This document shows positions 26,030 through 35,020 of a DNA stretch of 64,000 bases, piece after piece. The stretch spans positions 1 to 64,000 of the forward strand of contig CAYWGD010000033.1 in assembly GCA_964457335.1 (NCBI GenBank), given 5' to 3'. Origin of the DNA: CAJBVW01 sp964457335 (GTDB taxonomy: Bacteria; Myxococcota_A; UBA796; SXON01). Position 1 is the stretch's first letter; every line of letters begins with the position of its first letter. The notes under the pieces were generated by a model that did not search any database, was not told where the DNA came from, and saw only the letters and a list, made by a program, of their open reading frames with translations. A program made the translations under genes and the position numbers.

Positions 26030-26540
26030 GGCAGCGCACGGTCGTCTTCGCGGCGCAGGAGGCGGCGCACACCGCGCGGCGCGTGGCCACGTCCGTGTAG
26101 TTCTGCTCGACGAGCCGCTCGTCCACGGCGCGGCAGAGCGCGTCCCGCCCGGCGCCGAGCACCTGCCAGCCCACACCCTCCACCTGCCGAACCTGCCCGG
26201 TCCAGCACTCCGGGTCCGCCAGCTCCACGAAGCAGAGCCCCTCCTCGGCGAGGTCCTCGTCGGGGAAGCAGTTGACGTGGGCGTCCTCCTTCACCGTCGC
26301 CGCGCAGGACGTGAAGGACTCCGGCCCGAGCGTCGGGATGCGCGCCCGGTGGGCCGCGACCGCGAGCTCCGTCACCTTCGCGAGCTGCCGCTGGACCGCG
26401 CGCTCGGCCGCCTTCTCGGACGGGCCCGCGGCGCTCGCCGTCAGCTCGCCGCGGAGCGCGCAGCCGGCGGCGGGGCCGGTCCAGGAGGCGACGCAACGCG
26501 CAGGTCCGGCCAGGGCCAGGGGCAGGAGCGCGACGAGCAT
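26016..26540 (-). CDS. Cysteine-rich secreted protein of unknown function
   Basis: This 174-residue protein has a signal-like start (MLVALLPLALAGPARC) and about ten cysteines, including CFPDEDLAEEGLC and VCAASCAAKTTVRC, which suggests several disulfides in an exported protein. A helical Ala/Glu-rich stretch occupies residues 30-70. The family is not recognised. The ATG follows GAGG. It is 15 nt downstream of the membrane operon end (26556) on the same strand, and so may be its last gene. Its 3' end overlaps the hydrolase on the other strand. Confidence 0.7.
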   Translation of the reverse strand: MLVALLPLALAGPARCVASWTGPAAGCALRGELTASAAGPSEKAAERAVQRQLAKVTELAVAAHRARIPTLGPESFTSCAATVKEDAHVNCFPDEDLAEEGLCFVELADPECWTGQVRQVEGVGWQVLGAGRDALCRAVDERLVEQNYTDVATRRAVCAASCAAKTTVRCLTEP

Positions 26541-26555
26541 CGTGACCTCGGGGCG

Positions 26556-28793
26556 CTAACGGTACCCCGAGCGGCGGCGGATCCACCAGCTCCCGGACAC
26601 GAGCAGCCCGAAGAGGAGCGGCACGATCGGCGCGGCGTAGAGCGGCGTCTCGGCCCGATCGCGCACCCGGCGGCCGGCGTCCGGATCCCGGAGGGGCTCG
26701 GCGGCCTCGCCCGGCGCGACGTAGAGGCCGCCGGTGCGCGCCGCGAGCGTGCGCAGGAAGTTGGCGTCGGGCTCGACCTCCTCGAGCTCCGGGTCGCGCG
26801 TGGTGACGGCGTAGGCCGTCTGCGCGGTGCCGAGCGCCTGCCCGGCGGCGGACTTCGCCACCACCTTCACCCGGTGCGCCCCGCGCTCGTCGGCCGGCAG
26901 GGTCACGGCCACCGTGCCGTCGGCGCCCGTGACGCCCTGGAGCGTCTCCCGGCCGCCCGGCCCGTCGACCGTCACGTCCACCTTGGCGTCCGCGATGGAG
27001 GCGAACGACACGTTGCGCACGCGCGCCGTGATGCGGACCTCCTCGCCCACCTGGTAGTTCTCGCGGTTCGCCTCGACCGCGACCGGCTGATCCTCGGGAT
27101 CCCCGATGAGCCAACGCATCGCGTTCTTCCAGAAGCGCAGGTAGGCCTGGTTGCCGCGGCCTTCGCCCGCCTCGGCGAAGGACCAGCGCCAGGAGGAGTC
27201 GCCCATCAGCACCATCGAGCGGCCGGCGCCGAACTCGCCCACGGCGAGCACGGGGAGCGGCTTGCCGTCGCCGCCCTTCGCGCTCGGGTGCTCGAGCAGC
27301 ACGGCCGCGCCCGGCCTGGCGCCGCGCGAGAGGTTCAGCCCGTCGAGCGGGGAGAGCCCCTCCCAGGTCCGGGCGTTCTCGGCCGGATCGCCCACGAGCT
27401 GGGTCAGGGGGTGCCGGGCGCCGCTCTCGGTGAGGCGCGGGGAGAAGCTCGCGGGGTCGATCGCCTCGCCGCCCACGCCGAGCTGCACCGGGAGGATGTC
27501 CTCCACCGGCGTGTTCGCGTAGGCGCCGAGGTCGAAGCTGCGGTCGCCGCCCATCATCACGAAGGCCTTGCCGCTCTCCTTCACGTACTGGGCGATGTTC
27601 GCGAGCAGCTCGTCGGAGCCGCGCTCGAAGTAGGGGCGGTAGTCGAAGTTCTGGAAGATGACGAGGTCGAAGGACCAGAGCTCGGACGAGAAGAGCTTCT
27701 CGTAGGGGAACTGGATGAGGGAGAGCTCGGAGCTGTCCCAGCCGGCGCCCATGTCCCGGTCGGTGCGGAGGATGAAGAACGACACGAGGTCGACCGCGGG
27801 ATCCTCCTTGAGGAAGAGCCGCAGGAACTTCTGGTCGAAGCTCGGCGAGCCGCACACCTGGAGCACGCGCACCCGGTCGCGCACCACGCGCACGGCGAGC
27901 GAGAGCGCGTTGTTGGCCGGCACGGCGTCGCCGTCGACCACGGGCGTCGAGGCCTCGTAGATGAAGCGGCCGACGGCCTCGGGCGTGATCTCGAACCGGG
28001 CCGTGCCCTTGCCCTCCGCGTCGAGCTTGACCGTCTGGGAGCCGGCGGGCTGCCCGTCACGCGTGAGCTGGACCGGGAGCGTGCGCGTCGACGTGCCGAC
28101 CGCGCGCACGTCCACCTCGATGGCGAAGGGCGCGCGGAGGAACGCGAAGCCGCCGGCGCGCACGTCGAGCACGGCGATGTCGGTGCGCCCGCCGTCCTCG
28201 CCGGCCTGGTAGAGCGTGAGCGGGCCGTTGAGCCGCGGGAGCACCGCGTCGGTCTCGCCGAGCACGCGGCGCCGGAGCCCGCCGCGGTCGATGCCGTCGG
28301 TGACCACCGCGATGCCCTCGAGCTTCTCGCCGGCGTAGCGCTGGGCGATGGCCGCGAGCGCCCCTCCCAGGTCGGAGTCGCCGCCGTCGTATGCGACGGG
28401 GGCCCCGGGCTTCAGCGCATCCCCGAAGGTGTAGACCTCCGCGTCGGGCAAGGCCGCGAGCCGGGCCGCGACCTTGTCGGAGCGGGGCTTCCCGTCGCCG
28501 TCGAGCACCTGCATGGACCGCGATCCGTCCACCAGCACGACGAAGCGCCCGCGCTCGACGCGGTCGCCCTCCTGCACCCACACCGGGCCGGCGACCGCGA
28601 CGACGAGCACCACCGCCGCCACGGCGAGGAGGACGACCTCCGCGAAACGCGCGGCGCCCCGCGGCGCGGGGATGGCCGCCAGCGCGACGACCACCAGCGC
28701 GACGAAGGCGCACACGCCCACGATCCACCCGGGGGTGGTCCAGACGAGGGCCCCGCCGGGCCCGCAGCAGCCGCCGAGGAGCCAGTCCGTCAT
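26556..28793 (-). CDS. Membrane-anchored vWA / glutamine-amidotransferase-like protein
   Basis: This is a 745-residue protein. Two N-terminal membrane segments (about 20-45, 50-75) precede a vWA-like domain with a MIDAS-type DGSRS in FVVLVDGSRSM. A class I GATase-like fold of the kind found in BatA-operon proteins follows, with VRVLQVCGSPSF, FDLVIFQNFDYRPY and KAFVMMGGDRSFDLGAY; the usual catalytic Cys/His triad is not evident. A beta-sandwich comes next, and a C-terminal membrane segment ends in an Arg-rich tail. The start ATG overlaps the stop of the DUF4159 gene (ATGA). It is probably the terminal gene of a seven-gene envelope operon, working with the MoxR ATPase as a chaperone or assembly partner (inference). 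Confidence 0.85.
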   Translation of the reverse strand: MTDWLLGGCCGPGGALVWTTPGWIVGVCAFVALVVVALAAIPAPRGAARFAEVVLLAVAAVVLVVAVAGPVWVQEGDRVERGRFVVLVDGSRSMQVLDGDGKPRSDKVAARLAALPDAEVYTFGDALKPGAPVAYDGGDSDLGGALAAIAQRYAGEKLEGIAVVTDGIDRGGLRRRVLGETDAVLPRLNGPLTLYQAGEDGGRTDIAVLDVRAGGFAFLRAPFAIEVDVRAVGTSTRTLPVQLTRDGQPAGSQTVKLDAEGKGTARFEITPEAVGRFIYEASTPVVDGDAVPANNALSLAVRVVRDRVRVLQVCGSPSFDQKFLRLFLKEDPAVDLVSFFILRTDRDMGAGWDSSELSLIQFPYEKLFSSELWSFDLVIFQNFDYRPYFERGSDELLANIAQYVKESGKAFVMMGGDRSFDLGAYANTPVEDILPVQLGVGGEAIDPASFSPRLTESGARHPLTQLVGDPAENARTWEGLSPLDGLNLSRGARPGAAVLLEHPSAKGGDGKPLPVLAVGEFGAGRSMVLMGDSSWRWSFAEAGEGRGNQAYLRFWKNAMRWLIGDPEDQPVAVEANRENYQVGEEVRITARVRNVSFASIADAKVDVTVDGPGGRETLQGVTGADGTVAVTLPADERGAHRVKVVAKSAAGQALGTAQTAYAVTTRDPELEEVEPDANFLRTLAARTGGLYVAPGEAAEPLRDPDAGRRVRDRAETPLYAAPIVPLLFGLLVSGSWWIRRRSGYR

Positions 28794-29542
28794 TCGAGGC
28801 GCCCCTCGCGCATCAGCTGCTCGACGTGCGCCTGGTCCTGCTTGTAGTTGGAGGTCAGGCCGTACATCAGGAGGTTGATACCGAGCTTCACGGCCTCGCG
28901 CCGCTGGAGCTCGCCGCCGGGCACGCACGGGAAGGCGTCCGAGCCGTCGGGACGGCGGTCGAGCGCGCCGGAGAGATCGTCCCGGCCGTAGATGAGCGGG
29001 TGCATGCTCCCCTGCGACACGCCCTCGAGCGTGCGGTGGAGCGCGACGCGGCCCATGGGCTCCCGGAGGAGGAAGAACGAGCGGTACACCGAGTGGTCGG
29101 CGGGGAGCACCGTGAGCGGCCGCGTGGGGAAGAGCCGGCGGACCATCGCGCGCACGCTCGCGTCGAAGGCGCTGTCGCGCTCGCCGGACACGTCGTCGAT
29201 GAACAGGAAGCCGCCGTAGGAGAGGTAGCGGACGAGCTGCTGGGTGGCGGCCTCGGTGAGGTTCGGGAGCGCGCCGTCGCCGGCGAGGACGGCGAACGGG
29301 TGCCGGAAGAGCGCGGGGTCGTCCGGGGCGAGCGGGACGACGCGGGGCTCGGCCTCGACGGAGGTGCTCTGGAGGAGCTCGAACAGGAGCCGCGTCCAGG
29401 CGTCGGGGCGCGAGACGGTGCCCGAGGGGAGCTGGATCTCGGCGAGGTCGACCTCGGAGGCCGGGCCGACGGCGCGGACGCGCGGCGCGAGCGCGAAGGC
29501 GGCCGCGCCCGCCAGCAGGCTGCGGCGGGTGAGGCTAGGCAT
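28790..29542 (-). CDS. DUF4159 family protein, Tat-exported
   Basis: This is a 250-residue protein with a twin-arginine-like signal (LTRRSLLAGAAAFALAP). The DUF4159 core reads RYLSYGGFLFIDDVSGERDSAF, then PTRPLTVLPADHSVYRSFF and HPLIYGRDDLSGAL; these are found in operons with MoxR and vWA proteins. It is likely periplasmic and has no assigned enzyme activity. The start overlaps the previous gene by 8 nt and the end overlaps the next gene by 4 nt, so it is co-translated with both. Confidence 0.88.
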   Translation of the reverse strand: MPSLTRRSLLAGAAAFALAPRVRAVGPASEVDLAEIQLPSGTVSRPDAWTRLLFELLQSTSVEAEPRVVPLAPDDPALFRHPFAVLAGDGALPNLTEAATQQLVRYLSYGGFLFIDDVSGERDSAFDASVRAMVRRLFPTRPLTVLPADHSVYRSFFLLREPMGRVALHRTLEGVSQGSMHPLIYGRDDLSGALDRRPDGSDAFPCVPGGELQRREAVKLGINLLMYGLTSNYKQDQAHVEQLMREGRLE

Positions 29543-31583
29543 CGTCGCTCCGGCCCCGGCCGAGCGCCGCCGCGCCGAGGAGCAGCGCCGCGCCGGCGCC
29601 GAAGAGGGGGAGGTCGAGGTCGAAGGTGCGGCGGAGGCGCTCGGGGGCGATCTCGGCCTGGACCTCGACGAGCGAGGGGCCGCGCCGCACGTCGCTCTCC
29701 GCGGGGCTCGTGTTCACCGCCACCCAGGCGAGCGGCGGGAGGCCCGCAGGGACCGCGGCGTAGGCGCCGGGCGCCGCCGGCGTGAACGTCAACGCGCCCA
29801 CGCCGCGCTCCGACGCGACGATGCCGCCGTCGGGGCCGGTGACCTCGGGGTCCCCGCCGCTGGGCGGGAAGGCGAGGGTGACCGGCGCGTCCACGAGGCC
29901 GTCGGCGGTGGTCGCGGCGGCGCCGGCGTCCCCGCCCAGGTAGCCCGTGACGCGCTGCACGAAGGGCATGAACGCGGCCTGGAGCGGGAAGTTCGTCCAC
30001 CCGAGGTCGACCGTGGAGGTCCACAGCAGCACCCGGCCGTTGCCGATGCGCCGCTCGATCAGCGCGGGCAGGCCGCCCTCGTAGGAGGCGAGCACGCGCA
30101 CGTCGTCGCCGACCGGCGGCTCGACGGTCATCACGCGGCGGGAGCGCACGCGCGCGAAGCTCTCGCGGCCCGCGCGGGCGAACACGCGGAAGAGCTCGAT
30201 GCCCTCGACGTCCGGCGGCTGCAGCGGCGTGCCCTCGGTCGCGTCGAGGTCCACGAGGTCGCGCGTGCGGCGCAGCGAGGCCGGCAGGATCGAGGCGAGC
30301 GCGGTGTCGTAGCGCTCGGCGGTGACGTTGTCGCCCATCGCGATGACGAGCCCGCCGCCCTTGCGCACGAAGTCCACGAGCCGCGGGGCCTCCGGTGCGG
30401 GGTCCGCCACGTTCGCGAGGAACGCGACGCGGTGGACGCTCGGGTCGAGCTTGGAGATGCCGCTCGGGGACACGACGTCGACCGTCACCCCGCCGCCGCC
30501 CCAGGGCGCGAGCGCGCGCTCGAGGAAGTAGACCTCGGACTTCGTCGGGGTCGAGCCCGGATCGCCGTCGACCACGAGCACGCGGCTCGCGCCGATGCGC
30601 GGGAGGTGGAAGAAGCGGCTGTTGTCGAGCGGCAGGTCGGGGTCGTCGACGTCCACGCGGGCGACGCCGCCTTCGGCCTGCCGCGGCACCGTGAAGCGGG
30701 ACTCGGCGAGGCCGGGGCCGCCCTCACCCGCGGCGGGGACCTCGACGAACGCGGTGATCTCGGCGCCGTCGGGCAGGCGCACCGTGGTGGGGACCTCGCG
30801 CGCGTCGTCGCCCCAGTTCGCGAGCTGCACCGTGACCGTGCCGCCCTCCAGGCCGTCGCCGTACACGGCGCCGACGGGGGCCACGTTGCGGGGCGCGTCG
30901 GAGCCGTACACGCGGGGCAGGATCGACGAGCCGAGCGCGAGCAGGCGGTCGATGTCGTCGGAGGCGTCCTCGATCACGCCGGGGCCGGCCTCGTCGGTGT
31001 AGACGAGGATCTCCCCGGCGGCGCCCTCGAGCAGGGTCCGGGTGAGCTGCAGCGCGCCGCGGAGGTCAGTCGTGCCGTAGGTCTGCTCCACCCCCTCGAC
31101 GAGGGTCGCGGCGAGCCGGGCGTCGGTGGTGAAGCCGCTCGTGACCAACGTGGCGGTGCCGCCGAGGCGGATGACCGCGACGCGCACGCCGGCGGGGAGC
31201 GCGCGGAGCTGGGCCGCGGCGTCCTTGCGGGCGAGCGCGAAGGCGGGATCGCCGAGCACGCGCTGATCCATGGAGAGCGAGTCGTCGAGGAGCACGACGA
31301 CGTTGCCGGTGCCGCCGAAGGTCGGCGGGCCGCCGAGCCACTGCGCCTGCGGGCGGGCCGCCGCCATCACGACCGCCGCGATGGCGAAGAGCCGGAGGAG
31401 CAGGAGCAGGCGGTCCTGGAGGCGCCGCCGCCGGTGCAGGCGGCGCTGGAGCCGCTCGAGCAGCATGAGCGCGCCGAAGGCGGCCCGCTCCCGGGGCTGG
31501 CGCTTCGAGAGGTGCGCCAGGATCGGCCCCGCCGCGAGCGCGGCGAGCGCGAGGGCCGCCGGGGCGAGGAAGACGAGGCTCAT
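29535..31583 (-). CDS. BatA-like vWA membrane protein
   Basis: This is a 682-residue protein. An N-terminal transmembrane segment, the RERAAFGALMLLERLQ motif and a second segment are typical of BatA N-terminal domains. Then comes a vWA domain with MIDAS DDSLS (VVVLLDDSLSMD) and a metal-site Thr in TYGTTDLRGAL. The middle is a GATase-like region (RVLVVDGDPGSTPTKSE, GGGLVIAMGDNV). A C-terminal membrane helix ends the protein. Metal-dependent ligand binding in the periplasm is likely. ATG 31583 overlaps the DUF58 stop (ATGA). Confidence 0.88.
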   Translation of the reverse strand: MSLVFLAPAALALAALAAGPILAHLSKRQPRERAAFGALMLLERLQRRLHRRRRLQDRLLLLLRLFAIAAVVMAAARPQAQWLGGPPTFGGTGNVVVLLDDSLSMDQRVLGDPAFALARKDAAAQLRALPAGVRVAVIRLGGTATLVTSGFTTDARLAATLVEGVEQTYGTTDLRGALQLTRTLLEGAAGEILVYTDEAGPGVIEDASDDIDRLLALGSSILPRVYGSDAPRNVAPVGAVYGDGLEGGTVTVQLANWGDDAREVPTTVRLPDGAEITAFVEVPAAGEGGPGLAESRFTVPRQAEGGVARVDVDDPDLPLDNSRFFHLPRIGASRVLVVDGDPGSTPTKSEVYFLERALAPWGGGGVTVDVVSPSGISKLDPSVHRVAFLANVADPAPEAPRLVDFVRKGGGLVIAMGDNVTAERYDTALASILPASLRRTRDLVDLDATEGTPLQPPDVEGIELFRVFARAGRESFARVRSRRVMTVEPPVGDDVRVLASYEGGLPALIERRIGNGRVLLWTSTVDLGWTNFPLQAAFMPFVQRVTGYLGGDAGAAATTADGLVDAPVTLAFPPSGGDPEVTGPDGGIVASERGVGALTFTPAAPGAYAAVPAGLPPLAWVAVNTSPAESDVRRGPSLVEVQAEIAPERLRRTFDLDLPLFGAGAALLLGAAALGRGRSDDA

Positions 31584-32452
31584 GCGCGCCCCTCGAGGAA
31601 GCGGGCGAGGACGCGGGCGAGGTCGGCGTCGGCGGGCACGTCGTAGTGGCGGCCGCGCCGCGCGTGCACGGCGTCGCGCACCTCGTCGAAGTACTCGCGG
31701 ACGACCTCCGCGAAGGTCGCGCGGGCGGCGGACGGGTCGACGGGGATCTCGCCGCCGGTCTCGGGGGAGCGGAGGCGGAGCGGGGCGTCGTACCGGAGGT
31801 CGAGCTCCTTCGGATCCCACACGTGGAACGCCCGGAGGTCGACCCGTTGACGCGTGAGCGCGGCGAGGGAGGCGCCCCAGCCGGCGGGCTCCTCCATGAA
31901 GTCGCTCACGACCGCGACGAGGGAGCGCGCGCCGAGCGTCGCCCCCACCTCGCGGAAGAGCCCGTCGAGGCCGGCCCGCCCAGCGGGCGTGACCGAGGCG
32001 AGGAGCAGGAAGAGCTGCGCGAGGTGCCGCTTCCCGCGGCGCGGCGGGAGCCGCCGCAGGGCCACCCCCTCGCCCGCGCCGATGGTGAGGCCCACCGGCT
32101 CCCCGTCGAGGAACAGGAGGTAGGCGAGCGTGGCGGCGAGGCGACGCGCGGCGTCGAGCTTCTCGGGGGTGGAGCCGAGGTCCGCCGAGGCGTCGAAGAG
32201 GATGGTGACCGGGAGCTCGGTCTCCGCGCGGTAGCGCCGCACGACGAGGCGATCGGAGCGCGCCAGCACGCGCCAGTCGACGTCCCGGAGGGCGTCACCC
32301 GGATCGTAGGGCTTGTAGTCGGCGAACTCCACGTCGTGCCCGGTGTGGATCGACCGCTGGGTGCCGTGCCAGAGCCCGGCCACCGCCTGCCGCGCGTGCA
32401 GGTGAAGGTGGCGGACGCGTTCGAGGACGCGGGGATCCCAGGGGCCGTTCAC
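31580..32452 (-). CDS. DUF58 family protein
   Basis: This is a 290-residue DUF58 protein, the usual partner of MoxR ATPases. It contains the family signature YDPGDALRDVDWRVLARSD, followed by a vWA-like strand VTILFDASADLG with a DxSxD-type metal site. No membrane helix is seen, unlike longer DUF58 members. GTG 32452 lies 7 nt after the MoxR stop; a good ribosome site is missing, so translation is likely coupled. It probably links the ATPase to the membrane vWA proteins (inference from operon conservation). Confidence 0.92.
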   Translation of the reverse strand: MNGPWDPRVLERVRHLHLHARQAVAGLWHGTQRSIHTGHDVEFADYKPYDPGDALRDVDWRVLARSDRLVVRRYRAETELPVTILFDASADLGSTPEKLDAARRLAATLAYLLFLDGEPVGLTIGAGEGVALRRLPPRRGKRHLAQLFLLLASVTPAGRAGLDGLFREVGATLGARSLVAVVSDFMEEPAGWGASLAALTRQRVDLRAFHVWDPKELDLRYDAPLRLRSPETGGEIPVDPSAARATFAEVVREYFDEVRDAVHARRGRHYDVPADADLARVLARFLEGRA

Positions 32453-32459
32453 GAGAGGT

Positions 32460-33457
<998 letters not shown>

Positions 33458-33461
<4 letters not shown>

Positions 33462-35020
33462 CCGTCGTCTCCGCGGGCGCCGGGCGTCTCTCCGCCGAGC
33501 GCGAGGATGCCCCGATAGCGGGCGTGGCGAGCTGCCAGCGCCGTGTCCCCCGTGCTCGCGTAGAGGTCGGCGAGCGCGGACTGGACTTCGGGGTCGAAGG
33601 GGTTGATGTCGGCGCTGGCCCGGAACTGGACGAGCGCCTCCCGGGTCTTGCCCTGGGATAGCAGGATCTCCCCGAGCCGCTTCCGGGTGGAGGCGTACTC
33701 CGGATAATCCGTGACCGACGCGCGGAGCGTGGACAGCGCCTCCTCCGTGCGTTTCAACGCCACCAGCGCGTCGGCCATCCGCGCGCTGAGCGTCGGCGAG
33801 GCGGGCTCCCCGTCGGGGATGGCCTTCCGGTACTCGATCAGCGCCGCCTCGTGACGTTCGGCCTCGCGGAGGAGGTCGCCCAGGCGGGCGTGCCCGGCCA
33901 AGTCCCGCCGCTTCGCGAGGACGGGGTCGATCCCGAAGTCGTCCTCGGCGGGGCCGAGCACCGTCGGCATGGCCGCGAGCTTGCGGCTGACGAGGTGCAT
34001 GCCCGAGAGCATGCCCTTCCAGCCGGTCATGAAGTGGCCGACGTCGCCGCCGTTGGCGACCTCGGCGGTGGCCTTCAGCGCGTCGGTGCCCTCGCGGACG
34101 CGATCGAGCACGCGCGAGACCGCGTCCGTGCCCGCCGTGTCCCGGAGGTGGACCATCATCGTGCTCACCTGCGCGAACGCGAGCGCCGCCTCCTCCGCCG
34201 AGTCGAGGAACGCCATGCTCGGGTGCATGCGCTCGAGCGGGACGAGCGCGTCCTTGGCGAGCGCGTCGGCGAGCAACGACTGCTGGAAGGGCTGCAGCTC
34301 GGGCGGGGCGTCGTGTTGCCAGAGCGACTCGTGGGAGCGGGCGATGCCCTCCTGGAGCCACACGGGCGCCCGGTCGCGGGTGCGCCACGCCACGATGTAG
34401 TGGATGTACTCGTGGGCGATCGTGTCCTTCCAGGCATAGCCCCGGCCGAGCGCGCGGGGGCTCGTGACGAGGAGCCGCGTCCACTTCGAGAGCGCGACGA
34501 CGCCGGTGGTCTGGACCGCCGCGGGGGGCAGCCCGCTCGCCTTCGTGAAGCGCTCGGCCGTCGGGTAGAGCTCCATGCGGATGCCGCCGGGGGGCGCGCC
34601 GCCGAGGAGCGGGCCGATGCGGTCGTGGGCGGCCTGGAGCGCCTCGAAGGCCTCGTCGACCAGCACGAGGTCGGTGCCGGGCAGGTAGCGGATCTCGACG
34701 TCGCCGCGCTTCGCGACCGTGAAGCCGTCCGTCGCCTCGACCGTGGCCCGGTAGAGCGAGCGCGTCCGCTCGAACTCCTCGTCCCCCGCGAGCTCCGGCG
34801 CGACCGACTCGAGGAGCCGGAGCGCCTCCGCGAAGTCCGCCTTCGCGAACGCCACCTCGGCGCGCAGGAGCGCGCCCCGGGCGTTGTCCCCCGCGTCCGC
34901 CGCGGCGCCCTCGGCGCACGGCAGATCCGAGGCTTCGAGGCACGCGCGCCCCTCGTCGACGGAGGCCGCCGACGCCGCGCCCGCCCACGCGAGCAGACTA
35001 CTGGCGAACCAGCTCTTCAT
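33458..35020 (-). CDS. Secreted HExxH (gluzincin-like) peptidase with C-terminal TPRs
   Basis: This is a 520-residue protein with a signal peptide (SSLLAWAGAASAAS). Residues about 105-345 look like a peptidase-MA domain: HEYIH at His203-His207 with Glu204, and the third zinc ligand Glu224 in WLQEGIA. The C-terminal 150 residues are TPRs (ARLGDLLREAERHEAALIEY; KRLGEILLSQGKTREALVQF). It is a likely periplasmic metallopeptidase with a protein-binding tail. It overlaps the upstream DUF4175 gene by 23 nt and the MoxR start by 4 nt. Peptidases are not an invariable part of MoxR/vWA operons, so this may supply the substrate-processing step. Confidence 0.85.
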